The translations under genes and the position numbers were made by a program. From an uncultured Lachnospiraceae bacterium (GTDB taxonomy: Bacteria > Bacillota > Clostridia > Lachnospirales > Lachnospiraceae): a stretch of 64,000 nucleotides of DNA. Of the stretch, positions 16,432-25,309 are shown one piece after another. The notes below the pieces were generated by a model. That model was not told where the DNA came from. It ran no database searches and was given only the letters and a program-made list of their open reading frames with translations. The stretch covers positions 83,558 to 147,557 of the forward strand of contig CAJUTC010000003.1 of the NCBI GenBank assembly GCA_910589195.1, given 5' to 3'. Every line of letters begins with the position of its first letter. The first letter of the stretch is position 1.

Positions 16432-16458
16432 AAAAGCTAACCCTTAAGCCTGGAAGCA
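16432..16458 (-). other. Two-part hairpin just after rtcB
   Basis: On the minus strand AAGGG-tta-GCTT-ttag-AAGC-ag-CCCTT forms a 9-bp interrupted stem about 40 bases after the rtcB stop codon. It may be the 5' boundary or a processing site of the tRNA-like RNA. Coordinates are approximate. Confidence 0.45.
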
Positions 16459-16495
16459 TATCCTTACTTTTGGCCATTTGGCCAAATTTATTTTG

Positions 16496-17731
16496 TCAGC
16501 CTTTTACAACGCCCACTGTTTTCAGCCGTTTAACCGGAACCACCAGCTCCTGCTGGTTATCCATAACCACTTCAATATCTTTATAGGCAAACCGGCTTTC
16601 TTCTGCCACATCCGCCTTCCCTTTTTTTCCTAAAACAACTCCCTGCTCTGCCAGATCCTGCATGACCTGTTGACAGGTAAATGCCGCCATTGCCCCTTTT
16701 CTGGAATACCGCCTTCCCGCTCCATGAGAGGAGGAGCAAAAGCTTTCCTGATTTCCTTTTCCCATCACCACATAACTGTAGGAACCCATTGCTCCGGGAA
16801 TTACTGCCAGTTCCCCTTCCCCTGCCCGGACAGCCCCTTTTCTGTGAACCCACACCTCTTCCCCGTAATGGGTTTCCAGCGCGGCATAATTATGATGGCA
16901 GTTAATATCGTGAGAAAATTCCAAATCAATGGTCATATATTTTCCAATCCATTTTTCCAGTATGGCTTTCACCGCCAGCATCATCTTCTCCCTGTTTTCC
17001 CTGGCAAAGTCCATTGAAAGGTTCATCCAGTTTCTATATCGCCTTCCTTCATCGGAATCTGCCGGAAGGAAGGATAAGCGGTATACTGTCGGAACCTGGC
17101 TATACCACTTCTGGTTTAGCTCCCTGGCTTGATTGTGAAAATAGTCGCATACGGCCTTTCCAAAATGACGGCTTCCGGAATGAATCATCACGGAAAGCAT
17201 GCCATTTTCATCTTCCTGGAGTTCAATAAAATGGTTTCCGCCGCCTAATGTTCCTATCTGGTAATATCCGGCCTCCAACTGGCCCAACAGCTCCCCATCC
17301 TTTTCATATTGTTCCATTTCCTCGTAAGCCAGATCTAACGTATAGCAAGGCATCACAGTTTTATGGTGGGCAAAGCCCACCGGAATATTTCGCATAATAT
17401 CACCGATTATGGCTTGGATTAATGTTCCGTTTCCAGTTGCCACTTTCTTCATGTCCTCTAACCGGATATTCGTTTCTGTGTATGCCATGCCGCAGCCTAT
17501 GTCCACCCCTACTGCGTTAGGAATCAGTACATCCTTTGCAGCAATTACCCCTCCAATTGGCATCCCTTTTCCGGCATGGGTATCTGGCATCAGGCAAACC
17601 CATTTATGAAGAAAGGGCAGTTCTGATAAATGGTATGCCTGCTCCAGGCAGCTGCCCTCCAAATCTTCTTTCGTTTCCAGCCAAACTTTTACCGGAAATT
17701 TCATTCGCTCTTTTTCATATAATACAAACAT
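16496..17731 (-). CDS. rtcB: RNA-splicing ligase RtcB
   Basis: GTP- and Mn2+-dependent ligase joining RNA 2',3'-cyclic phosphate (or 3'-phosphate) ends to 5'-OH ends. 411 residues, the length of the shorter bacterial RtcB group. Visible active-site elements: DIGCGM with metal-binding Asp77 and Cys80, GGGNHF around 163-168, HSGSRHFG (His184), HNYA, and the C-terminal SSSHGAGRRYSRKGA, whose His is the guanylylated residue. No rtcA and no rtcR/sigma-54 activator are next to it; instead the locus has a tRNA-like RNA and a slipin downstream. Transcription presumably starts in the 170 bases after the liv terminator. A likely role is repair or circularisation of damaged RNA (inference). Confidence 0.96.
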   Translation of the reverse strand: MFVLYEKERMKFPVKVWLETKEDLEGSCLEQAYHLSELPFLHKWVCLMPDTHAGKGMPIGGVIAAKDVLIPNAVGVDIGCGMAYTETNIRLEDMKKVATGNGTLIQAIIGDIMRNIPVGFAHHKTVMPCYTLDLAYEEMEQYEKDGELLGQLEAGYYQIGTLGGGNHFIELQEDENGMLSVMIHSGSRHFGKAVCDYFHNQARELNQKWYSQVPTVYRLSFLPADSDEGRRYRNWMNLSMDFARENREKMMLAVKAILEKWIGKYMTIDLEFSHDINCHHNYAALETHYGEEVWVHRKGAVRAGEGELAVIPGAMGSYSYVVMGKGNQESFCSSSHGAGRRYSRKGAMAAFTCQQVMQDLAEQGVVLGKKGKADVAEESRFAYKDIEVVMDNQQELVVPVKRLKTVGVVKG

Positions 17732-17812
17732 GCCCTCACATCCTTTCTTCCCATATCTTACCTGAAATGGAAAACTTAATCATTTAAAAAAAGTTGCGAA
17801 CTTATTATGGAT

Positions 17813-17853
17813 CAAAAAAGGCTGTAAGCAAATTTCTTTGCCAAACAGCCTTT
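17813..17853 (-). terminator. Terminator of the liv operon
   Basis: On the minus strand AAAGGCTGT (17853-17845) pairs with ACAGCCTTT (17825-17817), followed by TTT, about 50 bases after the livF stop. It separates liv from rtcB. Confidence 0.85.
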
Positions 17854-17901
17854 CCTGACAGGTATATCCCATTTTGGGGATTATTTGATTCAATTTTTCT
17901 T

Positions 17902-18615
17902 TTACAGACCCAGATACCGTTTCCTGGTTTCCGGAGTCAGCTCACTGGTGGCCTCATGGTGCACCGTCCTGCCCCTCTCCAAAATATAACAGTCACTGCT
18001 GACCTTCATAGCAAACTTTACATTTTGTTCCGCTATCAGGATGGTTACCCCTTCCTCCAGCAGGTTTTGAACCATAACAGCCAATTGATCCACAATAATA
18101 GGCGCCAGGCCTTCCGTAATTTCATCCAAAAGCATCATTTTCGGGTTCTGCATCAGACCTCTGGCCACCGCAAGCATCTGCTTTTCTCCTCCGGAAAGCT
18201 TATCCCCTTTGGAATCCTTCCGTTCTTTCAGACGAGGAAAAAATTCGTATACCGATTCCAGGTTCCATTTATTGCTTCCATCTACCCCGGGCCTTGCCGC
18301 CACCCGAAGATTTTCTTCGGTGGTCAAAGTGGGGAAAATATGACGCCCCTGAGGCACGTAAGCGATCCCTAGCCGAGCGATGGCATGGCTTGGCATCCCC
18401 ACCAGCTCTTTGCCTTCAAACCGGATGCTTCCTTCTGTTTTGCAGTGCTCTTTAGGATTTAGCATCCCCATAATCGTCTTCATGGTGGTGGACTTTCCCA
18501 CTCCATTCCGGCCCAAAAGGCATACCGAGGTTCCCTGCTCCACCGAAAGGTCAACGCCGTTTAAAATATGGCTTTTATCATAATAGCCCTGGACTCCTTT
18601 TAATTCAAGAATCAT
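17902..18615 (-). CDS. livF: Branched-chain amino acid type ABC transporter ATPase (LivF)
   Basis: Second ATPase of a LIV/HAAT-family importer, 237 residues. Walker A GRNGVGKST, signature LSGGEKQMLAVARGLM, Walker B MMLLDEITEGLAP, and the LivF-typical VPQGRHIFPTLTTEENL are present. It overlaps livG by 4 bases and is the last gene of the operon. Confidence 0.95.
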   Translation of the reverse strand: MILELKGVQGYYDKSHILNGVDLSVEQGTSVCLLGRNGVGKSTTMKTIMGMLNPKEHCKTEGSIRFEGKELVGMPSHAIARLGIAYVPQGRHIFPTLTTEENLRVAARPGVDGSNKWNLESVYEFFPRLKERKDSKGDKLSGGEKQMLAVARGLMQNPKMMLLDEITEGLAPIIVDQLAVMVQNLLEEGVTILIAEQNVKFAMKVSSDCYILERGRTVHHEATSELTPETRKRYLGL

Positions 18616-19364
18616 ACGTCGCCACCTCCCAAATACGCCTCCTGCACATAAGCATTGTTCTTAATTTCCTCTGGAGTTCCGCTGGCAATCAGCTCACCGT
18701 CCCTAAGCACGGAAATCACGTCGGCATAGTTAAACACAATATCCATATCATGCTCAATGAAGATAATGGTCATATTCCGTTTTTCTGCCAGATCCCGGAT
18801 TAACTGCATTAAGGTATAGGCCTCTTCCCTGGCGACACCTGCCGCCGGCTCGTCCAGAATCAGCAGCTTGGGATCCATGGCTAACGCAATGGCAATGTCA
18901 AGCCGCCTTTGATCCCCGTACGAAAGGTAAGCCGCTACCTCATTCATCTTATCCTCCAGACCTACAAACGACAAATATTGGGCCACTTCCTGCTTCAGAT
19001 ACGTATCTTTTACCGGAAAAAGGCTAAAGGTCTTTTTATTCATCTCGATCCTGGCAATCTGCACATTTTCATACACCGTCAGATTACCAAACAGCTTTGA
19101 AATCTGGAAACATTTGGTCATCCCTTTGTGTACAATCTTATTGGGTTCCATCCCGGTAATATCCATACCCTGAAAAATCACCTTGCCGCTGGAGGGACGG
19201 GTACGATTCGTAATCAGATCCATCAGCGTGCTTTTCCCGGCGCCGTTGGGGCCGATGATTGCCCGGATCTCCCCTTCCTTTACCTCAAACGAAACATCTT
19301 TGGTAGCGTGGAGCGCACCGAAAAAACGGTTCAGCTTTTCTACCTTTAAAATCGGTTCGCTCAT
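18612..19364 (-). CDS. livG: Branched-chain amino acid type ABC transporter ATPase (LivG)
   Basis: First ATPase of the importer, 250 residues. Walker A GPNGAGKSTLMDL, the LivG feature TKCFQISKLFGNLTVYENV, signature LSYGDQRRLDIAIALAM, Walker B LLILDEPAAGV and HDMDIVFNYAD (H loop) are visible. It overlaps livF and livM by 4 bases each, so the set is translationally coupled. Confidence 0.95.
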   Translation of the reverse strand: MSEPILKVEKLNRFFGALHATKDVSFEVKEGEIRAIIGPNGAGKSTLMDLITNRTRPSSGKVIFQGMDITGMEPNKIVHKGMTKCFQISKLFGNLTVYENVQIARIEMNKKTFSLFPVKDTYLKQEVAQYLSFVGLEDKMNEVAAYLSYGDQRRLDIAIALAMDPKLLILDEPAAGVAREEAYTLMQLIRDLAEKRNMTIIFIEHDMDIVFNYADVISVLRDGELIASGTPEEIKNNAYVQEAYLGGGDV

Positions 19365-20341
19365 TTTTTCGCCACCTCCTCTTTCGCTGTTTTGCCGGAA
19401 ACTTCTCCCAAATCCTTGGTAGCCTTGTCACGCAGAAGGCCGCCCTGGAGAAACAGTACGCACAGTACAATAATCAGACCCAGCACAAACTGGTAATAAT
19501 TAGTTAAGATTGATAGCTGAGTAGAGATAAAGGTAACAATTACCGCCCCTAATATAGGGCCGAAAAAGCTGTACATGCCACCGATCAGACACATGATCAG
19601 ACCCTCTGTTGAGGTATTGGTAGAAAACATAACAGGGAATGCTCCCATATTCCGCATCGCATACAGAATGCCGGCAATGGTAACAAAAAAGCTGGAAACC
19701 ATACAAGCGCACAGCCGCACATGCATGGTATTCATACCCACAAAGGTCAGACGCTCAATATTATCCCGGCTTCCCTTTAGCACGGTAGCAAAGGGGCTGT
19801 GGAAAAACAGGTAAATCAGGATAATGCAGAGCACACTGACAAAAAAGCTTAAGTAAAAGTTCCCGCTGGCGCTGCTGGCAAATGGCAGGCGCACATTTCC
19901 TGTCAGACCCGTATCGGAACCTACATACTGGATTTTAAATACCATGGTATACAGCAGGGTATTGATCCCCATGCTTACAAAAGCAAAGGTTAAATCATCA
20001 TTCGCCCGTAAACACAGTACATTGATAAACAGGGAAATCACCATGGAAATTACGATCGCGCCGATAATAGCGATGGTTTTATCCAGACCGCCTCTAACGC
20101 ACAAAAGCACATACACATAAGAACCCATACCAAAATAGGTGGCCATGCCCAGAGGCCGCAAACCGCCAAAGCCCAGGATAATATTCAATGCGGAAGCAAA
20201 TAGCATCATAATCACAGTGCGGCTCATAAAATCCAGCACGGAATCAGTAGCAAATTGGGAGTAGAGTAATACTCCGATAATCAGTATGCCGCCAATCATT
20301 CCGTCTTTTTTCATTTTAGGGAGCGTTTTAAATCCTTTCAT
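19361..20341 (-). CDS. livM: LIV-type ABC permease (LivM)
   Basis: Membrane permease of the importer, 326 residues, about nine helices. The LivM core LNIILGFGGLRPLGMATYFGMGSYVY and the C-terminal GGMYSFFGPILGAVIVTF are characteristic. It lies 1 base after livH and overlaps livG by 4. Confidence 0.93.
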   Translation of the reverse strand: MKGFKTLPKMKKDGMIGGILIIGVLLYSQFATDSVLDFMSRTVIMMLFASALNIILGFGGLRPLGMATYFGMGSYVYVLLCVRGGLDKTIAIIGAIVISMVISLFINVLCLRANDDLTFAFVSMGINTLLYTMVFKIQYVGSDTGLTGNVRLPFASSASGNFYLSFFVSVLCIILIYLFFHSPFATVLKGSRDNIERLTFVGMNTMHVRLCACMVSSFFVTIAGILYAMRNMGAFPVMFSTNTSTEGLIMCLIGGMYSFFGPILGAVIVTFISTQLSILTNYYQFVLGLIIVLCVLFLQGGLLRDKATKDLGEVSGKTAKEEVAKK

Positions 20342-20342
20342 C

Positions 20343-21209
20343 CTAACGTCCCTCCTTTTTTGTAAAAATCCCCCTGGGATTAATAAACATGCAGATTACC
20401 ATCAGTGCTGCCGGAAGAATATTATAATACTGGGGCAGATATACCGCACCGAACGCGTTTACCAGACCTACCAAAAGAGCGGCAGGAAGGCATCCGTCCA
20501 TGTTGCGCAGGCCGCCGATACAAAGAATAGGCATAACATTCCCAAATACAGACAACCCTTCTTTAGGACTCATACCGGTCACCGGAGCGTTTAAAACCCC
20601 GCCTAGACCCGCGATTCCAATGCCGATCATAAACAAGATGCTGAACAGCCCGTTTACATTTACTCCCAGATTCGCAACCATAGGGCGATCGCTGATAATG
20701 GCACGGGTCAGCATCCCCAGCTTGGTCTTATTGATCATATACCAAAAGGCGGCGGCAATCGCGCCGGATATTACAATCTCAAAAATATAATATACAGGGA
20801 AGTTGATGCCGAAAATCTTAACCCCGCCATTTAGGAAAGAAGGGAGGGACAGCAGACGGATACTATATCCCCAGAACATAACTATCATATCACAGAGCAT
20901 GTAAGCTGCCCCATAAGTTAGCAGCATGATATAAAGCATATCTTTGCCAAACAGAGGACGGGTTGCTTTTTCAATAAAGTAACCGATTATGGCAACGATA
21001 ACCGGAACCAGAACCAGAGATGGAAAAAAGCCGATTTTGGCCGCAATCGTATAAGTAAGGTACGTACCAAGCACGTAAAACGCCCCCTGGCCGAAGTTAA
21101 CCATATTCATACCGCTGATAATCAGCGACACGCCGGCAATCATCAAATAAGAAACCATGCCGTTGCTGATTCCTGATATTAATGTTTGAACAAAAAACGA
21201 TATTGTCAT
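20343..21209 (-). CDS. livH: LIV-type ABC permease (LivH)
   Basis: Partner permease, 288 residues, about eight helices. It contains ISGMNMVNFGQGAFYVLGTYLTY and the C-terminal GGLRNMDGCLPAALLVGLVNAFG of the LivH family. A 208-base gap with a UUCG hairpin separates it from the binding-protein gene, which usually allows more binding protein than permease to be made. Confidence 0.93.
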   Translation of the reverse strand: MTISFFVQTLISGISNGMVSYLMIAGVSLIISGMNMVNFGQGAFYVLGTYLTYTIAAKIGFFPSLVLVPVIVAIIGYFIEKATRPLFGKDMLYIMLLTYGAAYMLCDMIVMFWGYSIRLLSLPSFLNGGVKIFGINFPVYYIFEIVISGAIAAAFWYMINKTKLGMLTRAIISDRPMVANLGVNVNGLFSILFMIGIGIAGLGGVLNAPVTGMSPKEGLSVFGNVMPILCIGGLRNMDGCLPAALLVGLVNAFGAVYLPQYYNILPAALMVICMFINPRGIFTKKEGR

Positions 21210-21378
21210 ATGTTTACCCTCAATTTATATAGACGCATTCCCACAAGCTGTGTATCGCCAGATCGATATTCGAAAAAATGATGGAGTTCACAGCAGGTAT
21301 CGCGTACCAGCCACACAAAAGCTTCTGGGAATGCTTATTAGTCGCGGGATACAGACTGCCGGTTGCTTCTATCTTCCA

Positions 21379-21396
21379 GAAAGGCCGAAGCCCTTC
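21379..21396 (-). other. UUCG hairpin between the binding-protein and permease genes
   Basis: On the minus strand GAAGGGC-TTCG-GCCTTTC forms a 7-bp stem (one G-U pair) capped by the stable UUCG tetraloop, 22 bases after the binding-protein stop. It probably protects the upstream mRNA from 3' decay or weakens read-through. Confidence 0.55.
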
Positions 21397-21417
21397 CCGC
21401 TGTCGAAAACAATCCGG

Positions 21418-22803
21418 TTACTGCGCGCTCAGATCACGAAATACGTAGCCGTTCTCTTCTGCGTATTTTTGAACCTCTTCCTTGGTAGGCAACATCTCAT
21501 CCCCTTCATATACAGCGTATACATCGCCCACTGGGATGGACCATTTACCGGTAGTATCCTCAACCGCTGTTACGTAGTAGTATGCGTGTGCCATTAAATG
21601 ATCAAAATCACGGAAATAAAGGTCATCGCCGTACATGGTGCTGAAATGAACGTTACTCAGAGCGTTGGTCATTCCCTCAGGGCTTAAATCATCTGGAGTG
21701 GTTCTGGCGGCTTCTACAATGGCTTTAATTCCCACATACCAGGTATAGCCCATATCAGACGGATAAATTTCCTGATTATAATATTTTTTGCCGATATCAG
21801 AATACGCCTGTACAAATTCTGCGTTTCCTTCAATCTCATCCATCCAGAATGGCCACAAGTCAACCCCGTGAACCTTGCCGTAAGGATAGTTTCCGGCTTC
21901 TGCCAGCGCAGAGGTATTGGTAGAATCACAGGTGTACCAGCCTAAATAGTCACACATATCCCAAAGGCCAAACTGTCCGCCCTGATTTACCAAAGATACA
22001 AAGTTAGGGCCGGCTACTGCACCGATGATCACATCTGGGTCCTTTCCTACTACAGAAGAAATAATGGCGGAAAACTCTGTGGAATTGCTGGATACCTGAT
22101 TGGAGCCAAGATTCTTAAATTCGTCCCCAAGTTCCCGGTAAAAGAAATCACGGCTATCTCCAGATGCGCCACCATCGTTTCCGATAAAGAACGCGCTGCT
22201 ATAGCCCTGATCCTGGGCATATTTTGCGTTCATTTTCGCAATTGGCCATGCCACAAATCCACAGGAGAACATATATTTTGAAGCGTTTTCAATGGTAACA
22301 CGGGTATTCATGGTACAAGGTGTAACCATAGGGAACTTATTCTCCTCTGCCCAGGTTGCACCAGTAGGCGCCTCGCCGTCGGATTTCGGCCCTAAAATAG
22401 CAATACAGCCTTCATTCACCAATTCTGTTGCTTTCTGGGCCACATTTGCGGAATCACTTGCCGTGTCACGGTATACCAGCTCAAAGGGAACTCCGTTTAA
22501 GCCGCCTTCTTCATTGGCTTCTTCCAAAGCCAGGATGGCTCCGGCTTCCGCCCAAGTAACGGTTGCCGCCGCTACGGAAGAGCGGTCTGTCAGCACGCCG
22601 ATTTTAATGGTTTCCCCAGACGTAGCCTCCCCACCTTTTTCCGCTTCTTCCGACCCAGAATCAGAAGATGCTCCATTGCTGGTTTCAGGCGCTGCGGAAC
22701 CTGGGGCTGTTGTTGTACTTGGCGAATCATTTACTGTTCCAGTACACGCTGCCAGCGAAAATGCCATAATTGCCGCCATGGTTACAGATATTGCTTTTTT
22801 CAT
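21418..22803 (-). CDS. livK: LIV-type substrate-binding lipoprotein
   Basis: Extracytoplasmic receptor of the importer, 461 residues. The lipoprotein signal peptide reads MAAIMAFSLAACTG with lipobox LAAC; a Ser/Thr/Glu-rich linker follows (residues 25-65). The type I periplasmic-binding fold starts at TIKIGVLTDRSSVAAATV and continues with ALEEANEEGGLNGVPFELVYRD and LVNEGCIAILGPKSDGEAP. This HAAT family also takes amides, urea and aromatic or organic acids, so leucine is not assured; the neighbouring lyase genes point to an organic acid (inference). Confidence 0.92.
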   Translation of the reverse strand: MKKAISVTMAAIMAFSLAACTGTVNDSPSTTTAPGSAAPETSNGASSDSGSEEAEKGGEATSGETIKIGVLTDRSSVAAATVTWAEAGAILALEEANEEGGLNGVPFELVYRDTASDSANVAQKATELVNEGCIAILGPKSDGEAPTGATWAEENKFPMVTPCTMNTRVTIENASKYMFSCGFVAWPIAKMNAKYAQDQGYSSAFFIGNDGGASGDSRDFFYRELGDEFKNLGSNQVSSNSTEFSAIISSVVGKDPDVIIGAVAGPNFVSLVNQGGQFGLWDMCDYLGWYTCDSTNTSALAEAGNYPYGKVHGVDLWPFWMDEIEGNAEFVQAYSDIGKKYYNQEIYPSDMGYTWYVGIKAIVEAARTTPDDLSPEGMTNALSNVHFSTMYGDDLYFRDFDHLMAHAYYYVTAVEDTTGKWSIPVGDVYAVYEGDEMLPTKEEVQKYAEENGYVFRDLSAQ

Positions 22804-22912
22804 TATCTTCTCCTCCTATTACTCAATCAATTCCTGAAGTCAAACGGTTTCTCCAAGTGTGCATATTCATTCTTAACCAGCCAAACCGCAAGTTAGCTGC
22901 CGCGGAACCATT

Positions 22913-23953
22913 TTACTGCTTATCTGGATCATGGACATCATCAGCACGCACAAAGTAATCCGCATTCCGCTGCGCCACAGAATCCTCAGGTTCACGCACA
23001 AAGGCATTCTCTGCCTCAACCCAGCTCCCATCTGTCAGGCCAAACATGCTCATTGTTGTAAAGGTTTTGTATCCTGTATCATCAAAATGATAGTCCACAT
23101 AATCGTTGTTCTGTTCCTGCATCACGTGGCGCCCTACATCCAGCATGGCCAGCATAGCTGCATGAGCACTGTAGTGGATTCCAACCAGCTTATAAACCCC
23201 CAGTTCCTTTAGGTCTTCCATAGAAACCTCTTCTGGATCGTGGGCTTTCCCGCACAAATCCGGATACCACATGGGGAAGTTAGCGTATTTGCTGCCTTTT
23301 GCGTTTAACGCGTCCCGCAGCTTTCTGCACATTTCTAATTTCAAGCTACGATCCGGTATTTTATGCATCCATAAAATGCAAAGCATATCTGCTCCCGCAT
23401 CAATGTATGCCTGGCACCGTTCTACTGTTTCCTCAAACTGGTGAACTAAATCGCTGTCACAGCGGGCAATCAGGAAGCCGTGATGCCCATTGGCATCCAG
23501 GCCGGCTCTGGCTGCCTGAAACCGAAGGCAGGCATCTGGTATGGAAAGCTGCCCTTTACGGGCTAACTCGGATGTATCTGTTACCAGAACCCCGGCAGCT
23601 CCAGCCTGCATAATGCGCATGCAGCCATACTGGGCATTTAAGGCCCGTCCCAGGCCGAAACCGTCATCAGCGTCAATAATCAATGGCATAGGCGTCATCC
23701 TGGTAATCTGCTCAGTTACACGCACAAAATCATCAATGGATAGTAACTGCAGATCCGGAATCCCCGTTAAAGCGCATGCCAAATCTCCGCTGGAAACCAT
23801 AATTACCTCAAATCCGTTCATTTCTGCCGCCTTTGCTGACATACAGTCATGCAGCTCCGGTACAATCCGAACCTTAGGATCCGCAACCATATCGCGAAGG
23901 CGTTTCGCTGCTGGTTCCTTTTTTTCTGGTGTAAGAATATAAGGTATTCCCAT
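22913..23953 (-). CDS. Isocitrate lyase/PEP mutase superfamily protein, atypical (1)
   Basis: 346 residues, TIM-barrel of the ICL/PEPM superfamily. It shows the opening PELHDCMSAKAAEMNGFEVIMVSSG, the Mg-binding DADDGFG (about residue 113), and FLIARCDSD. The K-K-C-G-H catalytic loop of isocitrate and methylisocitrate lyases is not visible, and the usual ED before it is replaced by VTDTSE. So it is probably not a canonical lyase; a related C-C cleavage or decarboxylation of a 2-oxo or 2-hydroxy acid is possible. It lies 16 codons or so downstream of a homologous gene and directly upstream of the binding-protein gene, forming one operon with liv. Confidence 0.8.
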   Translation of the reverse strand: MGIPYILTPEKKEPAAKRLRDMVADPKVRIVPELHDCMSAKAAEMNGFEVIMVSSGDLACALTGIPDLQLLSIDDFVRVTEQITRMTPMPLIIDADDGFGLGRALNAQYGCMRIMQAGAAGVLVTDTSELARKGQLSIPDACLRFQAARAGLDANGHHGFLIARCDSDLVHQFEETVERCQAYIDAGADMLCILWMHKIPDRSLKLEMCRKLRDALNAKGSKYANFPMWYPDLCGKAHDPEEVSMEDLKELGVYKLVGIHYSAHAAMLAMLDVGRHVMQEQNNDYVDYHFDDTGYKTFTTMSMFGLTDGSWVEAENAFVREPEDSVAQRNADYFVRADDVHDPDKQ

Positions 23954-24013
23954 TCTGTTTTCCTCCTTCTTTCTTTCATCCTATTGCTTGTTTTCTTTTC
24001 TGATTTCGACCGA

Positions 24014-24997
24014 TTACAGACGTTCTTTTATATCCGGACGCGCAAATCCTTCCGGATAATCTTCCACCTGATGGCCTACGATTGTATACTCTTTATTTCC
24101 TTTGGTAAAAGTATTTTCCAGAGCCAGATACGCCTGGGGATCAAACATGCCGGAACAGGAGAAGCTTTCAATTCCAGAAGCCGGGGCATTTTCAAAAGAG
24201 TAAGCTACACTTTGCGTTTTATAATTAACCAGTCCATGCTCTAGCATCCCCTCCATGGCTGCCTTCATGGTATAGTGGCTGCTGCACATCTTAAACCCAA
24301 GAGGCGTTAACTCTTCCATGGTAACAGTAGGGTGATAATGCCCGTCTTCTCCTTTATAAGCCCGTACATCCGCGTAAATTTTCGGCCCGGTTACAATCTT
24401 AGCCATTTCTTTTGCCTGCTCTAAGCTTCCCACCAGCACCATCATTGCCAGCACGTATTGCCCCATCTTGGCTCCAATCTCAATTGCCTCCTGAAGGCGC
24501 TCGCATCCCTCTCTCATCTGTTCCGGATCTGAAGGATCCGCATTACTCCGGGCAATCAGAAGACAGTTTGTCCCCTGAAGTCCCTCCAGGGCAGCCCGTA
24601 CTTTCGCAATATACTGAGCCCTTGGAAGAATCTTTGTACTTTCTTCCATATCTGCGGAATCTTCTAATTGGATTGCCGCTGCTCCTGCCGCCGAAAGAAT
24701 CTTTGCGGCGCGATAAACGGCCAGCGGCCCCCCAAATCCGTCTTCAATATCCGCAATTAACGGAATGGAACTGGTCTGCGATACACGGCTTACCACCCGC
24801 TCCAAATCAGTTAAATTTGTAAATCCATAATCAATTACCCCATTCAGGGAAATGGAAACCTCGCCACCAGAAAGCAGGCTTACTGGAAACCCGCACATTT
24901 CCACCGCATGGTTAGACGCACAGTCATACACGCAGGGAACCAGGAAACACTCCTTACTTTCATCCAAAATCTGCCGCAATGTTTTTTTACTTGCCAC
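24014..24997 (-). CDS. Isocitrate lyase/PEP mutase superfamily protein, atypical (2)
   Basis: 327 residues, homologous in layout to the gene downstream of it. It has VPCVYDCASNHAVEMCGFPVSLLSGG, metal site DIEDGFGG, QLEDSADMEE and LLIARSNADP. The QLED motif is kept but the following loop lacks the catalytic Cys of isocitrate lyases. First gene of the liv operon, preceded by GGAGG and by a promoter flanked with palindromes. The tandem pair suggests either a heteromer or two steps on related substrates (inference). Confidence 0.8.
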   Translation of the reverse strand: MASKKTLRQILDESKECFLVPCVYDCASNHAVEMCGFPVSLLSGGEVSISLNGVIDYGFTNLTDLERVVSRVSQTSSIPLIADIEDGFGGPLAVYRAAKILSAAGAAAIQLEDSADMEESTKILPRAQYIAKVRAALEGLQGTNCLLIARSNADPSDPEQMREGCERLQEAIEIGAKMGQYVLAMMVLVGSLEQAKEMAKIVTGPKIYADVRAYKGEDGHYHPTVTMEELTPLGFKMCSSHYTMKAAMEGMLEHGLVNYKTQSVAYSFENAPASGIESFSCSGMFDPQAYLALENTFTKGNKEYTIVGHQVEDYPEGFARPDIKERL

Positions 24998-25065
24998 CTT
25001 AATTTCCTCCTTGCCTGTTTCATTATTTCATATTGCTTTCTTAACGGCAATGACAGCAAACGCCG

Positions 25066-25149
25066 AAATGCAATATTTGTTGCATTTAATTTCATTTATG
25101 TTGCAGTTATAGCATAGCACTTTTTGTTGACTTTTGCAATAGATATTGC
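25066..25149 (-). promoter_or_regulatory. Promoter with two palindromic operators before the lyase/liv operon
   Basis: Minus-strand TTGCAA (25134-25139) and TATGCT (25111-25116) are 17 bases apart. One palindrome GCAAT-AGAT-ATTGC (25136-25149) overlaps the -35 box; a perfect AAATGCAA-N6-TTGCATTT (25066-25087) lies just downstream of the expected start. Both share TGCAA/ATTGC half sites. The LacI-type protein encoded 1 kb away is the obvious candidate to bind (inference). Confidence 0.6.
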
Positions 25150-25309
25150 GTTTTTATCATTATTTTTTTAATAATCAATAAATTTTTCTCACTATTTTTA
25201 TGCATTATCACCAGTGAATTTCCATATAATCTATGATAAACTGGCGTCAGATATATGTGCAATCGATTCCATTTATATTTGTCTAATTTTCAGGAAGGAG
25301 CTACTAATC

